Origin: Chondrus crispus | Lineage: Eukaryota > Rhodophyta > Florideophyceae > Gigartinales > Gigartinaceae | NCBI RefSeq assembly: GCF_000350225.1 | Contig: NW_005178541.1 | Coordinates: forward strand, 1 to 64,000 | DNA length: 64,000 nt | Reading direction: 5' to 3' | In this document: in pieces, positions 19,496 to 31,121 of the stretch | Numbering within the stretch: position 1 is the stretch's first letter | Layout of the letters: every line of letters begins with the position of its first letter | Made by a program: the position numbers and the translations under genes | Notes under the pieces: generated by a model | What the model saw: the letters and a program-made list of their open reading frames with translations, nothing else | Database searches by the model: none | What the model was told of the DNA's origin: nothing

Positions 19496-21779
19496 GACGA
19501 GGGGAGAGCGGAGAGCGGGTTAACTTATGGAGGAAGTGGTGGGAAGCGGCGGGATACCGGCGGTTGGACCGGGAAGGGTAACGGAATTGGTATGTACAGT
19601 TGTAAGGAATGGTGTGTACAGTTGTGAGTACGGTATAGCTTGCTCAGGGTGACCAAGAAGATATAGAAGACATCGGTTAGATGCATGTAAGAATCACCAA
19701 AGGCGCGATGTGGAAGAGCGTCTGGAGTGAAGAACTTTGAGCAGAGTTTTCGTGCTGGTGAGAGTTTTAGCTGCAGTATGGCTAACACCCTCTTCCACGT
19801 GCGTGCACCTTCGAACACGACTGCTCCATTGCGTTGTATACTGAAGTGAACCGGTCTTAACAGAACGCCAGTGCCTGCCCTGTTGCTATGATTGGTGGGC
19901 AGGCGAAGATGGACATGATTTGAAAACCCCCGTACTCGTTAACTGCCCTGAAAAGGTCGCCGGGTTAGTTGCTCAAGTCAAGATGGAGTACCAACGCAAT
20001 TTCTCTCTTCGGACACATCTTTTCTACCTCTTGTGCTCACGCATAAGCATCAATATGCTGCTAAGGCAGAACTCAATCACTGGCAGTTGTCGTGTTTTCA
20101 GTTGGTCGGCAACGTGAGCTTGTGGAGGCGGGTGAAGTTTTTGATGAAGAACGGGGCCGTTCCACCATTTCTCTTCGATTCTTTTACACATTGATGTGCT
20201 CTATCTTCGATCTGTTGCAGCACTCTCCTTCGTTCCAAGAACTCTCCGCATTTTTTTGGTAGAGTTAGAATTGTGTGGTTCGCAGTTTTAAACAACTGCA
20301 CGCACTGCAGTAAGGGAAGTCTCTTCAAGCAAGGCAAAAGCATATCCTTGCCATCCCAACGGAATGTCAGCACAGCCATATTGGAGAAGATTAATAGTAT
20401 TCACATGCATGCCTCTTTCAGTGATTCGATCTTATCTTATTCAGTGGATTGTCACTAGAATGACAACCTCTGCATATAGAATACCTGATTACGTGGACCT
20501 TGCTACAGCCTTCAAATGGAAAAACTAGTCAGTAGCTGGCTGGGACGAAGATAGTAGAAAAGGCAAGGTCGTCCTCTCATTATTGAAATAAAGACCCTGA
20601 GTTCTTGCAATGCCATGTGCATAGCAACTAGCGACACAAAAACAACTTTTGACTCAATTGCTCTTCAGGACGGAAGGTACACTACAGAAGTGGTGCGTAT
20701 GAAAATGTGCAATTGGAGTTATGCACAGGAGCCTGCACAGCAACTTGAAGTAAGATATAGAGCACGTACGATACACATCTTTCCCGGTCCCTACCTCGCC
20801 CCCGCCCCACCGCGTAGAGAGCCATATCACAGACCCTATCAACCCAGACCTTCCCACCCCGCCTCCGCACACCAGCGTCAGGAGCCCAACCCACCGTGCA
20901 CCACTTCCTACGGCACACCCCCGCCAATCAACCCCTCGTCTCACACAGACGCTCACACCACATCACACCCCTAATCCCCCGCTACACCTCGATCTCCACC
21001 CAACCCAAACATGGAGCAGCCAACCGACCTTCTACCATTAGAACGCCGCTCCCCGCCATTTTATGGACGCCTCCCGTCCTTCCTCCCTCCCTCAAGTACG
21101 GTGGTGGGGCTCCCTGTTTTTCTCGTCGAGAAAGCGCAAATTAAAAAAAAAATTGCAGCCTCTGACGGGGGTATGGACTAACATCCCAGCTATGACAACC
21201 ATTACGATTACTCGTATGTATTTCCGTGACGGCCACTTCGGTTAACCTCATTCAGTCCGACGGGCATCTGGTTAATCGTCCAAAACAAAAATTTGCAAAA
21301 CGGCATCTGGTTAATCGTCCTTAAAAAAAAGGATGTCGAAAAGTCTCCAGAGAACAATGGTCCTTTATAGACACTCGAGGCGTGTATTTGAATTTTGCTC
21401 AAATTGTACTTGCGGAGACTGCAGACTATGAATCGCAATTTTCACGTGGCTGAGGGTAGCGCGATGGCCTGGCAGAAGAGAGCTGCAACAGACGTGTCGG
21501 GTGAATAAAGGGACATGTTTAACGACTGCACCATGAAGAATGTGGCTGAAAATGGGGCGCTATTGTCTTTTTCAAACGTGGAACGGAATCACTCGCAGTG
21601 GTCGTTTTCCATTTTTGCTCAACGAATAGACAACGCGGCCGAGGAGAAGTTCTCTAATCTTAAGCATGTATACTTAACAAGGATATCCCTCCGCATTGGA
21701 CCTTACTTCACACTCCCCAGGACAAAGGCACCTAACGAAAGCAAACAGATTATTCTTACAAACTCCTAGCTTCTCCAAC
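19496..21779. other. Intergenic, no supported gene
   Basis: Contains a C-rich block (20770-21060) and a short frame at 21011 beginning MEQPTDLLPLERR with a good start context, but it ends after about 55 codons without a recognised domain. A 93-codon minus frame at 20098-20379 is protein-like but unrecognised. Neither is called. Confidence 0.4.
21262..21320 (+). repeat. Direct repeat, 19 bp
   Basis: GGCATCTGGTTAATCGTCC occurs at 21262-21280 and again at 21302-21320, each followed by an A-rich run. Confidence 0.85.
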
Positions 21780-23099
21780 ATGCCATTTCGGAAAGGATCA
21801 TGGGTTTTTATGTCGGAAATGAGAGCCCCGGGAAACGAATGTGTTGTTAGAGCATTCAAGAATGAAGGGAGTGAAGAAGATGCGGTAGTCGATATAGAAT
21901 TTTCCTTGCGACTCCTTGCTTTAGAGATGTTGAAGTTTCAATCTGCGCGAAAAGAGATGAAATTTGACGTCGCAATCCCTCGCTTGCCTTTCGAAATCTC
22001 TTGGTGCTCTTCAAAAAAGGCTTTCTTCATTACTTTGTTTCAAACTGCAATCGAGAAACTGGCCAATAGTCAACTCAGCGGCGGAAACGCAAGTCCCCGA
22101 GATGAATTGGAGAGTTGTGTGCGCAGCTTATCACAGATTTTCAACCGCTCTGTATCAGTTTTCACATCGCAGACATACCGCCAACAGTCTATTGTTGAAG
22201 AAGGAGATTCAGAGATGCATTATGCCGTTATTCTTCCTGGAGATCTTAAACTTTCCACACCGAGCCATCAATCTTGCCACCAACTGCGAAAACTCTACGC
22301 CTTCTACAGCACGCCAACTCTATGTGCTTCAAAATTCATTTCTAAGCAGAGCCCTCTCAAGCTTTATACAGGCGGTCAAATCAGCCCACATCCTAAAAAG
22401 GTTGACAGAGGTGGAGAGGATGCCTTATTCATCATACAAAACTCTTTCGGAGTGTTTGACGGTATCGGCGGTACTATGAGAAGGGGTATTGATTCCGGTA
22501 TCTACGCTAAAAAGTTGGCAACGCAAGTCGCAAGATATGTTGTCCAAAATGGCGCTGAGACTGTGAGGGAAGCTTTGGCGTATGGGGCGTATTCCGTCCA
22601 AGTACCTGGAGCATCCACTGTCTGCATCGCAGGACTTTCCGAGAGAATGTTAGTCGGTGTTAACCTGGGGGATTCAGGTTTGATTGTGATTCGGAACGGA
22701 ATCATAATTTTCAAAACAGAGCCGCAACAAGTTAGTTTCAACTTCCCCTATCAGTTAAGTCAGAAGAAACCAGAAACTATCGACGAGGGAACGTACTTTC
22801 AAATAGAAGTGCGATGTGGCGATCTCATCATTGCGGGAAGTGATGGACTTTGGGATAACGTGTATCCGGAACAAGCTGCTAGAATTGTTAGAATTGCGCT
22901 GCAAACTTCTGCTAGGAAGGCGATGGAGACTAGGACGAAAAATGCGGCAAACGAACTAGCAACTCATGCCAAGCTAGCTGCCAGCACCAAGACAGGTTTG
23001 TCGCCTTTTTCCGCAGCTGCAAAAGCCGCTGGGATGGACTACGAGGGTGGGAAAATGGATGATGTATCCGTTCTTGTTTCAGTGGTGCAATGTGAATAA
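21780..23099 (+). CDS. PPTC7/PTC7-like PP2C phosphatase
   Basis: 439 residues from the ATG at 21780 (the frame is open to 21696, so the start is not certain). The C-terminal 240 residues are a PP2C metal-dependent Ser/Thr phosphatase of the PTC7/PPTC7 type: GGEDALF (211-217), FDGIGG (226-231), GID (236-238), GAST (277-280), NLGDSG (295-300), FNFPYQL (320-326), SDGLWDN (354-360) and GGKMDDVSV (423-431). All the metal-binding Asp positions are present. The N-terminal 200 residues match nothing recognised and may be regulatory. PPTC7 enzymes in animals and yeast act in mitochondria; no clear targeting peptide is seen here, so location is open. One exon. Confidence 0.85.
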   Translation: MPFRKGSWVFMSEMRAPGNECVVRAFKNEGSEEDAVVDIEFSLRLLALEMLKFQSARKEMKFDVAIPRLPFEISWCSSKKAFFITLFQTAIEKLANSQLSGGNASPRDELESCVRSLSQIFNRSVSVFTSQTYRQQSIVEEGDSEMHYAVILPGDLKLSTPSHQSCHQLRKLYAFYSTPTLCASKFISKQSPLKLYTGGQISPHPKKVDRGGEDALFIIQNSFGVFDGIGGTMRRGIDSGIYAKKLATQVARYVVQNGAETVREALAYGAYSVQVPGASTVCIAGLSERMLVGVNLGDSGLIVIRNGIIIFKTEPQQVSFNFPYQLSQKKPETIDEGTYFQIEVRCGDLIIAGSDGLWDNVYPEQAARIVRIALQTSARKAMETRTKNAANELATHAKLAASTKTGLSPFSAAAKAAGMDYEGGKMDDVSVLVSVVQCE

Positions 23100-23685
23100 A
23101 CAAACGATATGGTTCCAAGCTTTCTGCTCAAAAATTTTCATTGCAAACTTCCTGAAGCAGAGATCCATTTCCCCTTTTTTTAAAAACCATTGACTCAAAT
23201 GGCCGTAATGATGTACTTTTTTCTGTCATGAGCTAAAAATATACGACGCGCAATACGAGAAGGTGACGACTACAGGGTAACATCCGTCACGAGAACGAAA
23301 GGTTCGTTCACAAGTACACTGTGGAAAAAATACAGAAATGAATGTTGCTGGGTATCGTATTTGGTTTACGATTATGTGCTAGCAAGAGCCAATACCACTA
23401 TTTGCTTCAGCTGGTATATCCATTCCACTTTCACAGAAACTTTGCTTCAAGTAAACGTGATCAATGAAAGCTCGTCAGAAGCGTGTGGGGCGGATATGTA
23501 TCTGCCCGTTGCCATCAATTAGGAGCGACGAACGTACAGATGAACTTGATGCCTATTTATTATAGCAAATCCCGTAAGCGCTTTGTGAGTGACGTAGTTC
23601 TCTAATAACTACTGAAGACGACAGTCTATATCTAACTGTGGCACAACGGCATCATGTAGTCAGGATTTGTATCTCTACAGAATTA
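23100..23685. other. Intergenic between convergent genes
   Basis: The phosphatase gene and the TIMP-like gene converge here. No gene, repeat or clear terminator structure seen. Confidence 0.5.
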
Positions 23686-24147
23686 TCAGCATGTCGGTGT
23701 ATCGAGGAAATCTTTCTCTTCTTGAGAGACATTACTCCATAACGTTGGGAAGTCGCAAAGTCCGATGGGTCTGGATTTCTTCGGGCACGTTCCATCGTTA
23801 GACATCTCTTCGCCGATGAGGTTCAACAGATACTCGCTACCAATAGAGAGGTTGACACCGCAAAGGCCACCATTGACCGCTGTATCCAAGAAGAGTACAT
23901 TGTCCTCAACACTTGGGCCCTTGAACGTTTCAAGCACCTTGACAATGAAGAAGATCTTTCCATCGATTTGGTCCTCTAAGGAATCGCATGTCCCAGGGCA
24001 GTTATCAAATTTTGCAAGAACTTTTGCTCGAATAGAGAGAGTGCTACCGCAAAAGCGCTCCTCAAACGTCTGCTCGAAGCAAGAGCATGATAGCGCAACG
24101 TGCGTAAGCATGGCCATGAAGAGCGCAACGGTGAAAAGGCGTGCCAT
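23686..24147 (-). CDS. TIMP/NTR-domain-like secreted protein
   Basis: 153 residues from the ATG at 24147. The frame is open further upstream to 24297, but that ATG starts a clear signal peptide (1-20, MARLFTVALFMAMLTHVALS). The mature N-terminus is then CSCFEQTFEERFCGSTLSIR. This follows the start of tissue inhibitors of metalloproteinases almost position for position: Cys-x-Cys at residues 1 and 3, a third Cys ten residues on, then the xIRAKV strand of the NTR (OB-fold) domain. Nine cysteines in all. In animal TIMPs the N-terminal Cys amine binds the protease zinc, so a metalloprotease-inhibitor role is possible; that is inference. The domain is about 130 residues, the size of one NTR domain without the TIMP C-terminal domain. 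A TATA box lies about 105 bases upstream. Confidence 0.75.
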   Translation of the reverse strand: MARLFTVALFMAMLTHVALSCSCFEQTFEERFCGSTLSIRAKVLAKFDNCPGTCDSLEDQIDGKIFFIVKVLETFKGPSVEDNVLFLDTAVNGGLCGVNLSIGSEYLLNLIGEEMSNDGTCPKKSRPIGLCDFPTLWSNVSQEEKDFLDTPTC

Positions 24148-24247
24148 TGTGAAGTTTGTTTCAGTGTTACGGAGATCTTCGGTGTTTCGGCGGGATGCAG
24201 CTTTGCTGCAGCAGTCGAGAAGAAAATCTAAGCGAGAGAAGTGTTGC

Positions 24248-24258
24248 TCATATTTATA
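24248..24258 (-). promoter_or_regulatory. TATA box of the TIMP-like gene
   Basis: On the minus strand CTATAAATATG, about 105 bases before the start codon at 24147. It lies inside the upstream open frame, supporting the downstream start. Confidence 0.6.
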
Positions 24259-24299
24259 GACGAGGTTGCCCGCGTGCGGCTGGTACCTATTCTTCATTC

Positions 24300-25715
24300 A
24301 GGACAGGGGGTGCCCACTAGAATAGTGGCGACACACAGATGAGAGGCCTCAGAAATTTCAGTCCGATATTGGGCTCTCAGATTGCACAACTCCGGTTACA
24401 CGATGGTCATTCATGGACAGACTTCAGACCTCAGAGCTGTCTGCGCTTTTTTGCCAGCTGCACAGGTGTTTGAATTCTAGACTCCACATTCTGTGTTGTC
24501 GAAATTAGAGAATCAAGCTGGCCCGACTACGGAATGTGGTGCCTGCATTGTTGTGTCCATGCACAGAGGCGCGGATAATCTGGCGGCATATCCAATGATA
24601 ACGAAACAAAAGCCTTCGCTTGGGCAGATACTCTCCGTGTCTCCCCAAAGCTTGTCTTCATCGCCGAAACTTACTTTGTTCCGGGGTCAAGAATGCAGAC
24701 ATGTGGTTCTGCGGGGAATTAATCAAATGAGCTTCATAAAACTGCCCTAAAACAGATCGCCCCTTTCCAAACGCTCAGTGGACAGGTTCAATATTTGGAA
24801 GCATTGGATATTGAGGGTGGTGCCGCCGTGTTGCTCAAGTTCCAAGAATCTTAGATGATACGTATTGCCTCGCCTACCTCGCATAATACCTGGAGAAAGC
24901 AACGCCCGCACACTGGACGTGGCGATTACCGGCAGAAACTTTTCTCTTCTTTCGCATTGGATACCCCGTAAGTGACAAAAATCGACACGTTGTTTCCGAA
25001 AAGCGTTGCAAAAAATGAAACGTTTTGTCCGCTTGTTTTTACTTCTGAAGTAAAATCAAACCGGACGAAACTTTTTCTACTCTGACTCTCAGACAAGAGG
25101 TACGCATCCGGGAACATCCACAATTTCATGCGTATCGTACCAGTAGGGCCGAGGGCGCGAAGTAGATGGAGCGCATGATGGCAATAGATTCAAAAAAAAT
25201 CTTTGCCGTGATTCATCAAGGAAATGCCGCTGACATAGCAACCAAGTGTGTGTCCCGGGTCAAGTGGAAGCAACAAACTAGATGGTGGGAGAAGAATCAA
25301 CACAAGCTAGTGAATGGGGATCTTGTCTCCTTTTTGACGTAAACCACAACCCACCTCGAAATATTCTTCTACTGGACTTTTTTTGTCTATGCCCCTAAAC
25401 AATGGAGAGAACCGAGGTACGCACGGCGGAACTTGTTTGCTTTCATCTTATCTCGCTAAAATTTGCGTCACTGTACCAAGGACGCTGGAGTCGTTGCGCG
25501 AATCTCCTGAAGTGGCGGCCGCTCTGTGATCGCATGAGAATAAAAAGGTGAGCCGGTGTGTCAACATAGATGTTTATAATTTACAAAGACACAACTTGGC
25601 CCCGAAAGAATCCTCCAGAAGCTGCTGTTTTGGGTCAATCACTTCCAGCGTGCCTCCTCTCCCCCTCCAACAAATTTCTCAAGGGTGGGGACTCTTCGCT
25701 CTCAGGACCATGAAT
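24300..25715. other. Intergenic with an imperfect inverted repeat
   Basis: No supported gene. Around 25018-25069 two arms of about 25 bases pair at roughly 80 percent around TACTTCTGAAGTA, with AT-rich flanks. A 67-codon minus frame at 24926-25129 runs through this repeat and is not accepted. Confidence 0.5.
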
Positions 25716-26285
25716 CTACTCATCCGCTTCCGAGGATGGTAGGAGGCATTGACCATCTCCGCCCGGGACACCATCGCAGACACAAACATCTTTGACAACT
25801 ACACCGCGACACTTTCGGCAGCAACGTGAGTACACATCCGACAAACTGTCCTTCGAAGGCGTTTTCGTCATACACGCCGTCTGAAGCCCCTCGCGTATGC
25901 AATGCACGAGGCAGTCGGGCTGTGTTGGCCACGCGTAAGGGAAGGGGAGGACGAGTGGGCTCAGGCAGTTCCTGCAGCCGGCGTAAATGTTTCCCGGGGC
26001 GACGAGGGCGTAGGGCGAGCAGAAGTAGGGCACGGGCGGGCGGCATTTCCACTTGGGGTTGCGCCCGTTGTTGCACGGCAGCACGCGGCAGCCGCAGCGG
26101 CGGCAGAACGCGAGGACGGAGCGGTCGGCCGTGCAGGGGAGGCGGCACTGCTGGAGCTTGACGATCTGGATAGGGCTCGGGAGCTGGCGCGAGGAGGGGT
26201 GCTCGGCAGACGCAGCGGCGGGGCGCAGGTGCAGCACGAGGAGCAGGATGGGCAGCAGAAGCAGCGGTGTCGCAGAGGTGGTCAT
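25716..26285 (-). CDS. Secreted protein with 19 cysteines, family unknown
   Basis: 189 residues. A signal peptide is clear (about 1-26, LLLLPILLLVLHLRPAAASA). The rest is Cys-rich with 19 cysteines, in clusters such as CRRCGC, CRNC, CCRKC and CVCDG, mixed with Pro/Arg-rich stretches. The tail is acidic (SSEADE). The odd count leaves at least one free Cys or an intermolecular bond. No EGF, Kazal, WAP or VWC pattern fits end to end, so no function is proposed beyond an extracellular or cell-wall location. Much more GC-rich than its neighbours. No TATA box was recognised upstream. The first ATG is followed immediately by the hydrophobic core, which supports the start. Confidence 0.7.
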   Translation of the reverse strand: MTTSATPLLLLPILLLVLHLRPAAASAEHPSSRQLPSPIQIVKLQQCRLPCTADRSVLAFCRRCGCRVLPCNNGRNPKWKCRPPVPYFCSPYALVAPGNIYAGCRNCLSPLVLPFPYAWPTQPDCLVHCIREGLQTACMTKTPSKDSLSDVYSRCCRKCRGVVVKDVCVCDGVPGGDGQCLLPSSEADE

Positions 26286-27118
26286 GGTGCGAAGGGAGGC
26301 GGCCGGGCTTGGCGTGGAGGGTTTGGTGTAGAAGTGGTTGCGAGTTGAGGGTGGGCGGTCGGGAAGTGAGGCGGTTGCGGAACAGAAGGTGCCATGGGGA
26401 ACAGGGCTGGGCGGGAAATGAGTGGAGTTGTACGGTATAGGAATTGTAGGTGATGGTGTTCCATAGTTGAGGTGGTTGATGTGGAACTGTAGATGGACAT
26501 GGGGCAGTGTGGTCGGTGTTTGGGCTAGATGCTTCGTGGAAATGGTCTAGGCATATGAGTGGGATTGTTTAGGAGGATGTGAGTGGTTCCCTCGGAAGCA
26601 TCTCGTTGCCAACTATTGCTTTGGGGGAGATTTTCCTTTATCTTGACGAGTAAGCAGCGGGATAGGCCGTCGGATAGACGGCTTAACACCCGTCAGATTT
26701 CCACGTTTCGTTGATATTGTGCTTGCCGCACACGGCTGTATTGTGGTTTTATCAGTCGCTATTAGTACAGCACAGCAGTCTGTGCGCTGGTGCCAGCGCG
26801 CCCTCTGCCAGCAGAAGCAGGCTGCCCATAAAGAAGCTGCATGGAACGTTAATTCTGTTGATTTATTGACCAGTAATGCCACTACAAATAGTGTGAAACC
26901 GTGCATAACGCAAACGTCGCGCGTTTCCTCCCAGCGAAGCCTTGTGCGTGCAGTCTGCTCCTTTTTGTCATGATTCCCTTGTACAGCATGCACACCTGTA
27001 ACACAGGTAGCAGCTGTTCTGGCAGCTCGGCGACCCTCGGCCGCTGCCGCCTTTCACATCTTAGTTTTACTGTTTAGTAGAGTCACGACCCGAACTGTTA
27101 AGATATCTGAATCATTTA

Positions 27119-27217
27119 TGCGGAATCAAGAAAGATGAGGTAATACTGTAAGAGAGAGGTAGTTACCTGCGGAATCAAGAAAGATGAGGTAATACTGTAG
27201 GAGAGGAGGTAGTCACT
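27119..27217 (+). repeat. Two-copy tandem repeat, about 49 bp unit
   Basis: TGCGGAATCAAGAAAGATGA plus the following bases (GGTAATACTGTA...) is repeated at 27119 and 27168, nearly identical. Confidence 0.85.
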
Positions 27218-27729
27218 ATTGTAGCAGGAAACCAAGAAGGACGTGCAACTCCGGATTGCATCAGAACGGGACAGGTGACTACTGCATATTGTAAGGAGGA
27301 CTCCCCTCACCATGAGCACAAACTTTACACTCAGACCCGTACTTAATAATAGAATTGTAGCTCCACTAGAGATGAGGAACAAGAGACACTACAGAAAAAC
27401 GCAGATACAACCGACAGTAAAGATTTCAAACTGGAAGCTTAGCTTCCAGCGCCCTTCCAGACCGGAAGGGCTTCCCGCTCGCAATTGACGCTGATCTGCC
27501 CCACCGGCGTGGAAGTGCAGGCTGTTAGTCTACCGCGAGCTCCCTTCCAGCATCCCTGCGATACTGGATCACGAACACTCAGTAAACCGAGCCGTGGTTT
27601 CTAGCACCACAGTTTTAACAAGTTGAGTGATGCGCTATAGTAACTGCATAGAGTGCCTCGAATATTGCGATTGCTCGAATTGACGTGGGGTGTGGGAAAT
27701 ATCGGTAGAAATGTGAGTCAATGTGCAAC

Positions 27730-27769
27730 AAAAAAATCATTGCAGATGATACTCTGCAATGATTTTTTT
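27730..27769. repeat. Hairpin palindrome, 16-base arms
   Basis: Perfect arms 27730-27745 and 27754-27769 with an 8-base loop; outer part is A7/T7. It has the shape of a terminator hairpin, but no gene ends beside it. Confidence 0.9.
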
Positions 27770-29143
27770 AAGTTTTGCATCAAATCAGCAACAGCAAATC
27801 AACTTGCAAAACCTCAAAATCCCGCCTTTTTTGTGAGAAATACCTCACAATGTCGGTTTACTCAGACTAAAACACTATAAATTAAATTAACAATTTGCAA
27901 TGTAATCTTGGACACTATTTCCTCAATGTGCCTGTTTTTAGCAATGACATGTCGCAGAACACCGGGATAGCAGCTTTGAATACGCAGAAAGATGAAGACC
28001 GTAATGCAGATTGAGTACATAGTTCCCTTTTTAAACTGGCGTTTGTGGTTTCGAAGTTAGTTTACATGCGTGGTTCAAAATGCTTCCTTTCCAGACATGT
28101 CAAAACAACGATCAGGAAGAACATGCAATCCTCATAAAGTTCTTTCTGTTCCCAAGTCGGACGTCAAGTACGATGGCGGGAGTATCCATTTATTTCTTGT
28201 CGAGGATGCGCAAGTCAACAATGAAATAGGTAGAAAAGTGTCCTCATACAAAGACAACGGTCCAATAGACACTAGTCATTCAGTATTTCAGACCCACTCG
28301 CAGTAGAGTTATCGGCGTGGCCTCAACTCTGTTTCTTCTTGAACTACAGCTCTTTGCAGTCCGATAAATAGGTTTCTCAAGTCTTAACTGATCGGAATTA
28401 AGAAATTCCTGTGGTCGTTTTCGCAAAATCTATCCTCAAGCGGGCGCGCCCCATATAGCAAAAATAGACTAAAAGCGATATTGATCAACAAAGGAGCTCG
28501 GCCAGCCCCATCCCAGATCTCTCCGATCTCCCCTTCGCGATGACAACAACTTGATACTTGTTATTGGGCACGCAAGTACTATAGTATCATTGAGGGACAG
28601 ACCACAAGGGGGCATTGTTGCTTCATAACTTCATGGCCCTGTGGAGCCATACTGGCTGATAAAATACTCCTTTCGCTGTCCCTCTTTCGTCGCCCACTTC
28701 AGACGCCTCGCTACAGTAATTCATGTTCTCTGGCCCCTTTGTACTCAGCCAGGCCTGATATGCGATCACATGTTTTGACAACGTCAAGCCGGTACATGTT
28801 GGCTGACTGAATGGATTGTGGCAGAGTAGAGTTTTTGTTTCACAATAATTGCTCAGGCGGGCATTGATTTCTGACAGATCCCAATTCATTAGCATACCCA
28901 AGTTGAGTTTATCAGACTGTGAAGACAATCTCTCAGCCCTCTGATGTCCGTCTGATGAGGGAAACTGTAGTTGTCGTCCACCAGCTGCAAGATCTCGTAC
29001 TGGCTTGAGGCTCTGATAATGGCCTGATATGAAGCCGGGTTCTGATTTCTCAGCACAAGAGCATACCTGTATGCCGTATGTGGCTCGGGAGCAAATGTGG
29101 GCAATGCGCTGGGATATCATTGTAATGTCTGTTGGAAGATAAT

Positions 29144-29189
29144 GCAGATTCACAGCAGTGCCTGATATGTGCACTGCTGTGAAATCTGC
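29144..29189. repeat. Hairpin palindrome, 18-19-base arms
   Basis: GCAGATTCACAGCAGTGC (29144-29161) pairs with 29171-29189, with a single-base indel and a 9-base loop. Confidence 0.85.
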
Positions 29190-29381
29190 ACTGCGATGCA
29201 GACATCCGTGATACAGAATCGGTTCAGCCGGGCTACAAGGACGAGGATGAGAGGCGGAAAGACACAGTGCACTGAGACAGCACTGAAAGCATCGCGCAAG
29301 TGTACCCTTGACGTACGCGATGGAAAGAAAGCAGACGAAGAGAGCGTTAAGTTGGGGTGGGAAGCGGCCGAAGGCCAATAA

Positions 29382-29432
29382 ATAAAAAAAGGTGTGGAAA
29401 GCGGCCGAAGGCCGCTTTCCACTCCTTTTTTT
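29382..29432. repeat. Palindrome, about 24-base arms
   Basis: Arms rich in TAAAAAAAG and GTGGAAAGCGGCC around a 3-base GAA loop, with one or two mismatches. Confidence 0.9.
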
Positions 29433-30494
29433 ATTGTGGCTCACCTTCCCCTGATGGGGCAAGAGAGCGGAAAGTGTTGTGCGTGATTGTGAAGTTTGGG
29501 AGAATGACGCAATTGAAAGCACGACGCAATACCGTGTTGGCGACCGTAACACAGTGTTGTGGAGGGCTCACATGCGTGGTCTGGTTCGGAGGGGGTGCCC
29601 ACGATAATCACTTTTGTGGAGACATGACAGTCTATTTGGAGGACGCAACAGTGTTCGCGAAAAGGGTTTGATAGATTTGTGGATATTTATACCATAATGT
29701 TGCCATCATTGGCAATCACCCCGGGTTGCAGGCCATCACATGGGCAATTTTTTGAACAGCAGCCAGGAGCGTCGGATTTCATCTTGTCACCCACGTGCCA
29801 AGACGCGTATGTCACTATGGAAATGGAGAGAGTAAAGTTATGGTCCCATACGGGCAGTTCCCAGGAACTGCCTTACCTGTACACAGTGAGGTTGCAAAAC
29901 ATACCGGCGGGGAAAGTGAGGAAGAGATACTCGACAGTCAAAATAGACAGGGCGTACTGCAGCAGCACTCTATGTTTACAGTGTGACAGTCAAAGTAGAC
30001 AAGGGCGTACTGTAGCAGCACTCTATGTTTACAGTGTGAGACCCGTTCCTAACTCGCAGTCCATCACAAAATTTTCTTCTCTTGACTTCCAGCAGTGCGT
30101 ATCTACCAGGCCTTTAAATTGAATTTTTCAAGAAAAGCGCTGTAAATGGTAGTACTGTACACGTGTACAGAGCGGAAATGCCCTTGCAGGACGTCTACGT
30201 TTCACACCAGAGAATCTTGGTACTGACCATTCTCGCGTCTATCTATACCTTCGTTCACTCGCCCCTTCCTTCAAGTCATGCGGACCACCTCCCCCTCCGG
30301 TCTCCAACGCCGCCAGGTTTCCTCCCCCCTCCAAGCCCTTTTCCTTCCACCCCACCATCCCCCGCTTCTCCCCCGAACGCTGATACTCCATTCGTCTTCT
30401 TCTTTGCCACGCTCGTTGTCCGTCCTCTTCTTCTTCCCGAATCCCCTACACCACCCGCCATCCGCCACCGCCACTCTTAGACCATATTTCGTTA

Positions 30495-30802
30495 TGGGAA
30501 GAGGGCAAGTTCTGAGAAAAAGTATTAGTGCGGGAACGGCGCGAAAAGTAAGGAACAACTACAGCACAGCTTTTTTAGCAGCTATTGCAGCTTTGGTACT
30601 GGGAGCCGACACGCTGAACGCTGTGGCAGCTAGGTTGCACTTGGATCGAGTTGCGAGTTCGCCACTACGCGGTCATCGCCGGGTTAACATTGTGCGAAAC
30701 AGAACCAACATTTCTTTCGAAGAAAGTAATGCCATCTACATTGATAAAGAATTCGATGGCCAGTGCAGTTGCGGTGGTGAAAGTTTGCACATCTTGCCAT
30801 GA
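30495..30802 (+). other. Short open frame in the copy-1-specific segment
   Basis: About 102 codons from an ATG at 30495, starting MGRGQVLRKSISAGTARK, with a hydrophobic Ala-rich run (FLAAIAALVLGADTLNAVAA). It is in the part absent from duplication copy 2. No family recognised. It could be a small gene or a piece of a mobile element. An overlapping frame continues to 30983. Confidence 0.3.
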
Positions 30803-31121
30803 GCTTGCCACTCCCGCTTCATATGCTGTCGTGGAGTTGCTTCTTGAGAAACTACTCCGGATTGGACGTGAAAAGCATTGTACGTTTTCTTGTTTTTGCT
30901 CTGCTCACGACGCTTCCTGTGACCATTCAGAGAGTTCCACTTGCCCCTTCTTCTTCTTGTTCATTGTTGTGCAACCAGAATAATAACCAGTAGCTCACCT
31001 GCACTTGTTGAGACTCTTAGCTACTTACAGTCAGGAGATAAAGTTAATGTCAAAGATTAACATCGAACTGTCCAATGAATAAGGTAGAAGTTAAGAGTGG
31101 TGTGATAGGGAGATTTGGGAA

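Larger units (their letters stand above)
26290..29380. other. Intergenic with repeats; no supported gene
   Basis: A 309-codon minus frame at 28623-29552 runs through two palindromes and is rejected. An alternative minus frame at 28889-29104 (contains YQAIIRASSQYEILQLVDD) looks more protein-like and may be a decayed coding piece. 26613-26993 and 28070-28306 hold short unrecognised frames. Confidence 0.4.

Noticed and set aside
27730-27769. Bacterial-type terminator
   Set aside because: Hairpin with A/T tracts but no gene ends nearby and the window is eukaryotic; treated as one of the palindromes.
28623-29552. 309-codon minus frame
   Set aside because: Runs straight through two palindromes and has no domain; the better-looking peptide in that stretch is in a different frame.
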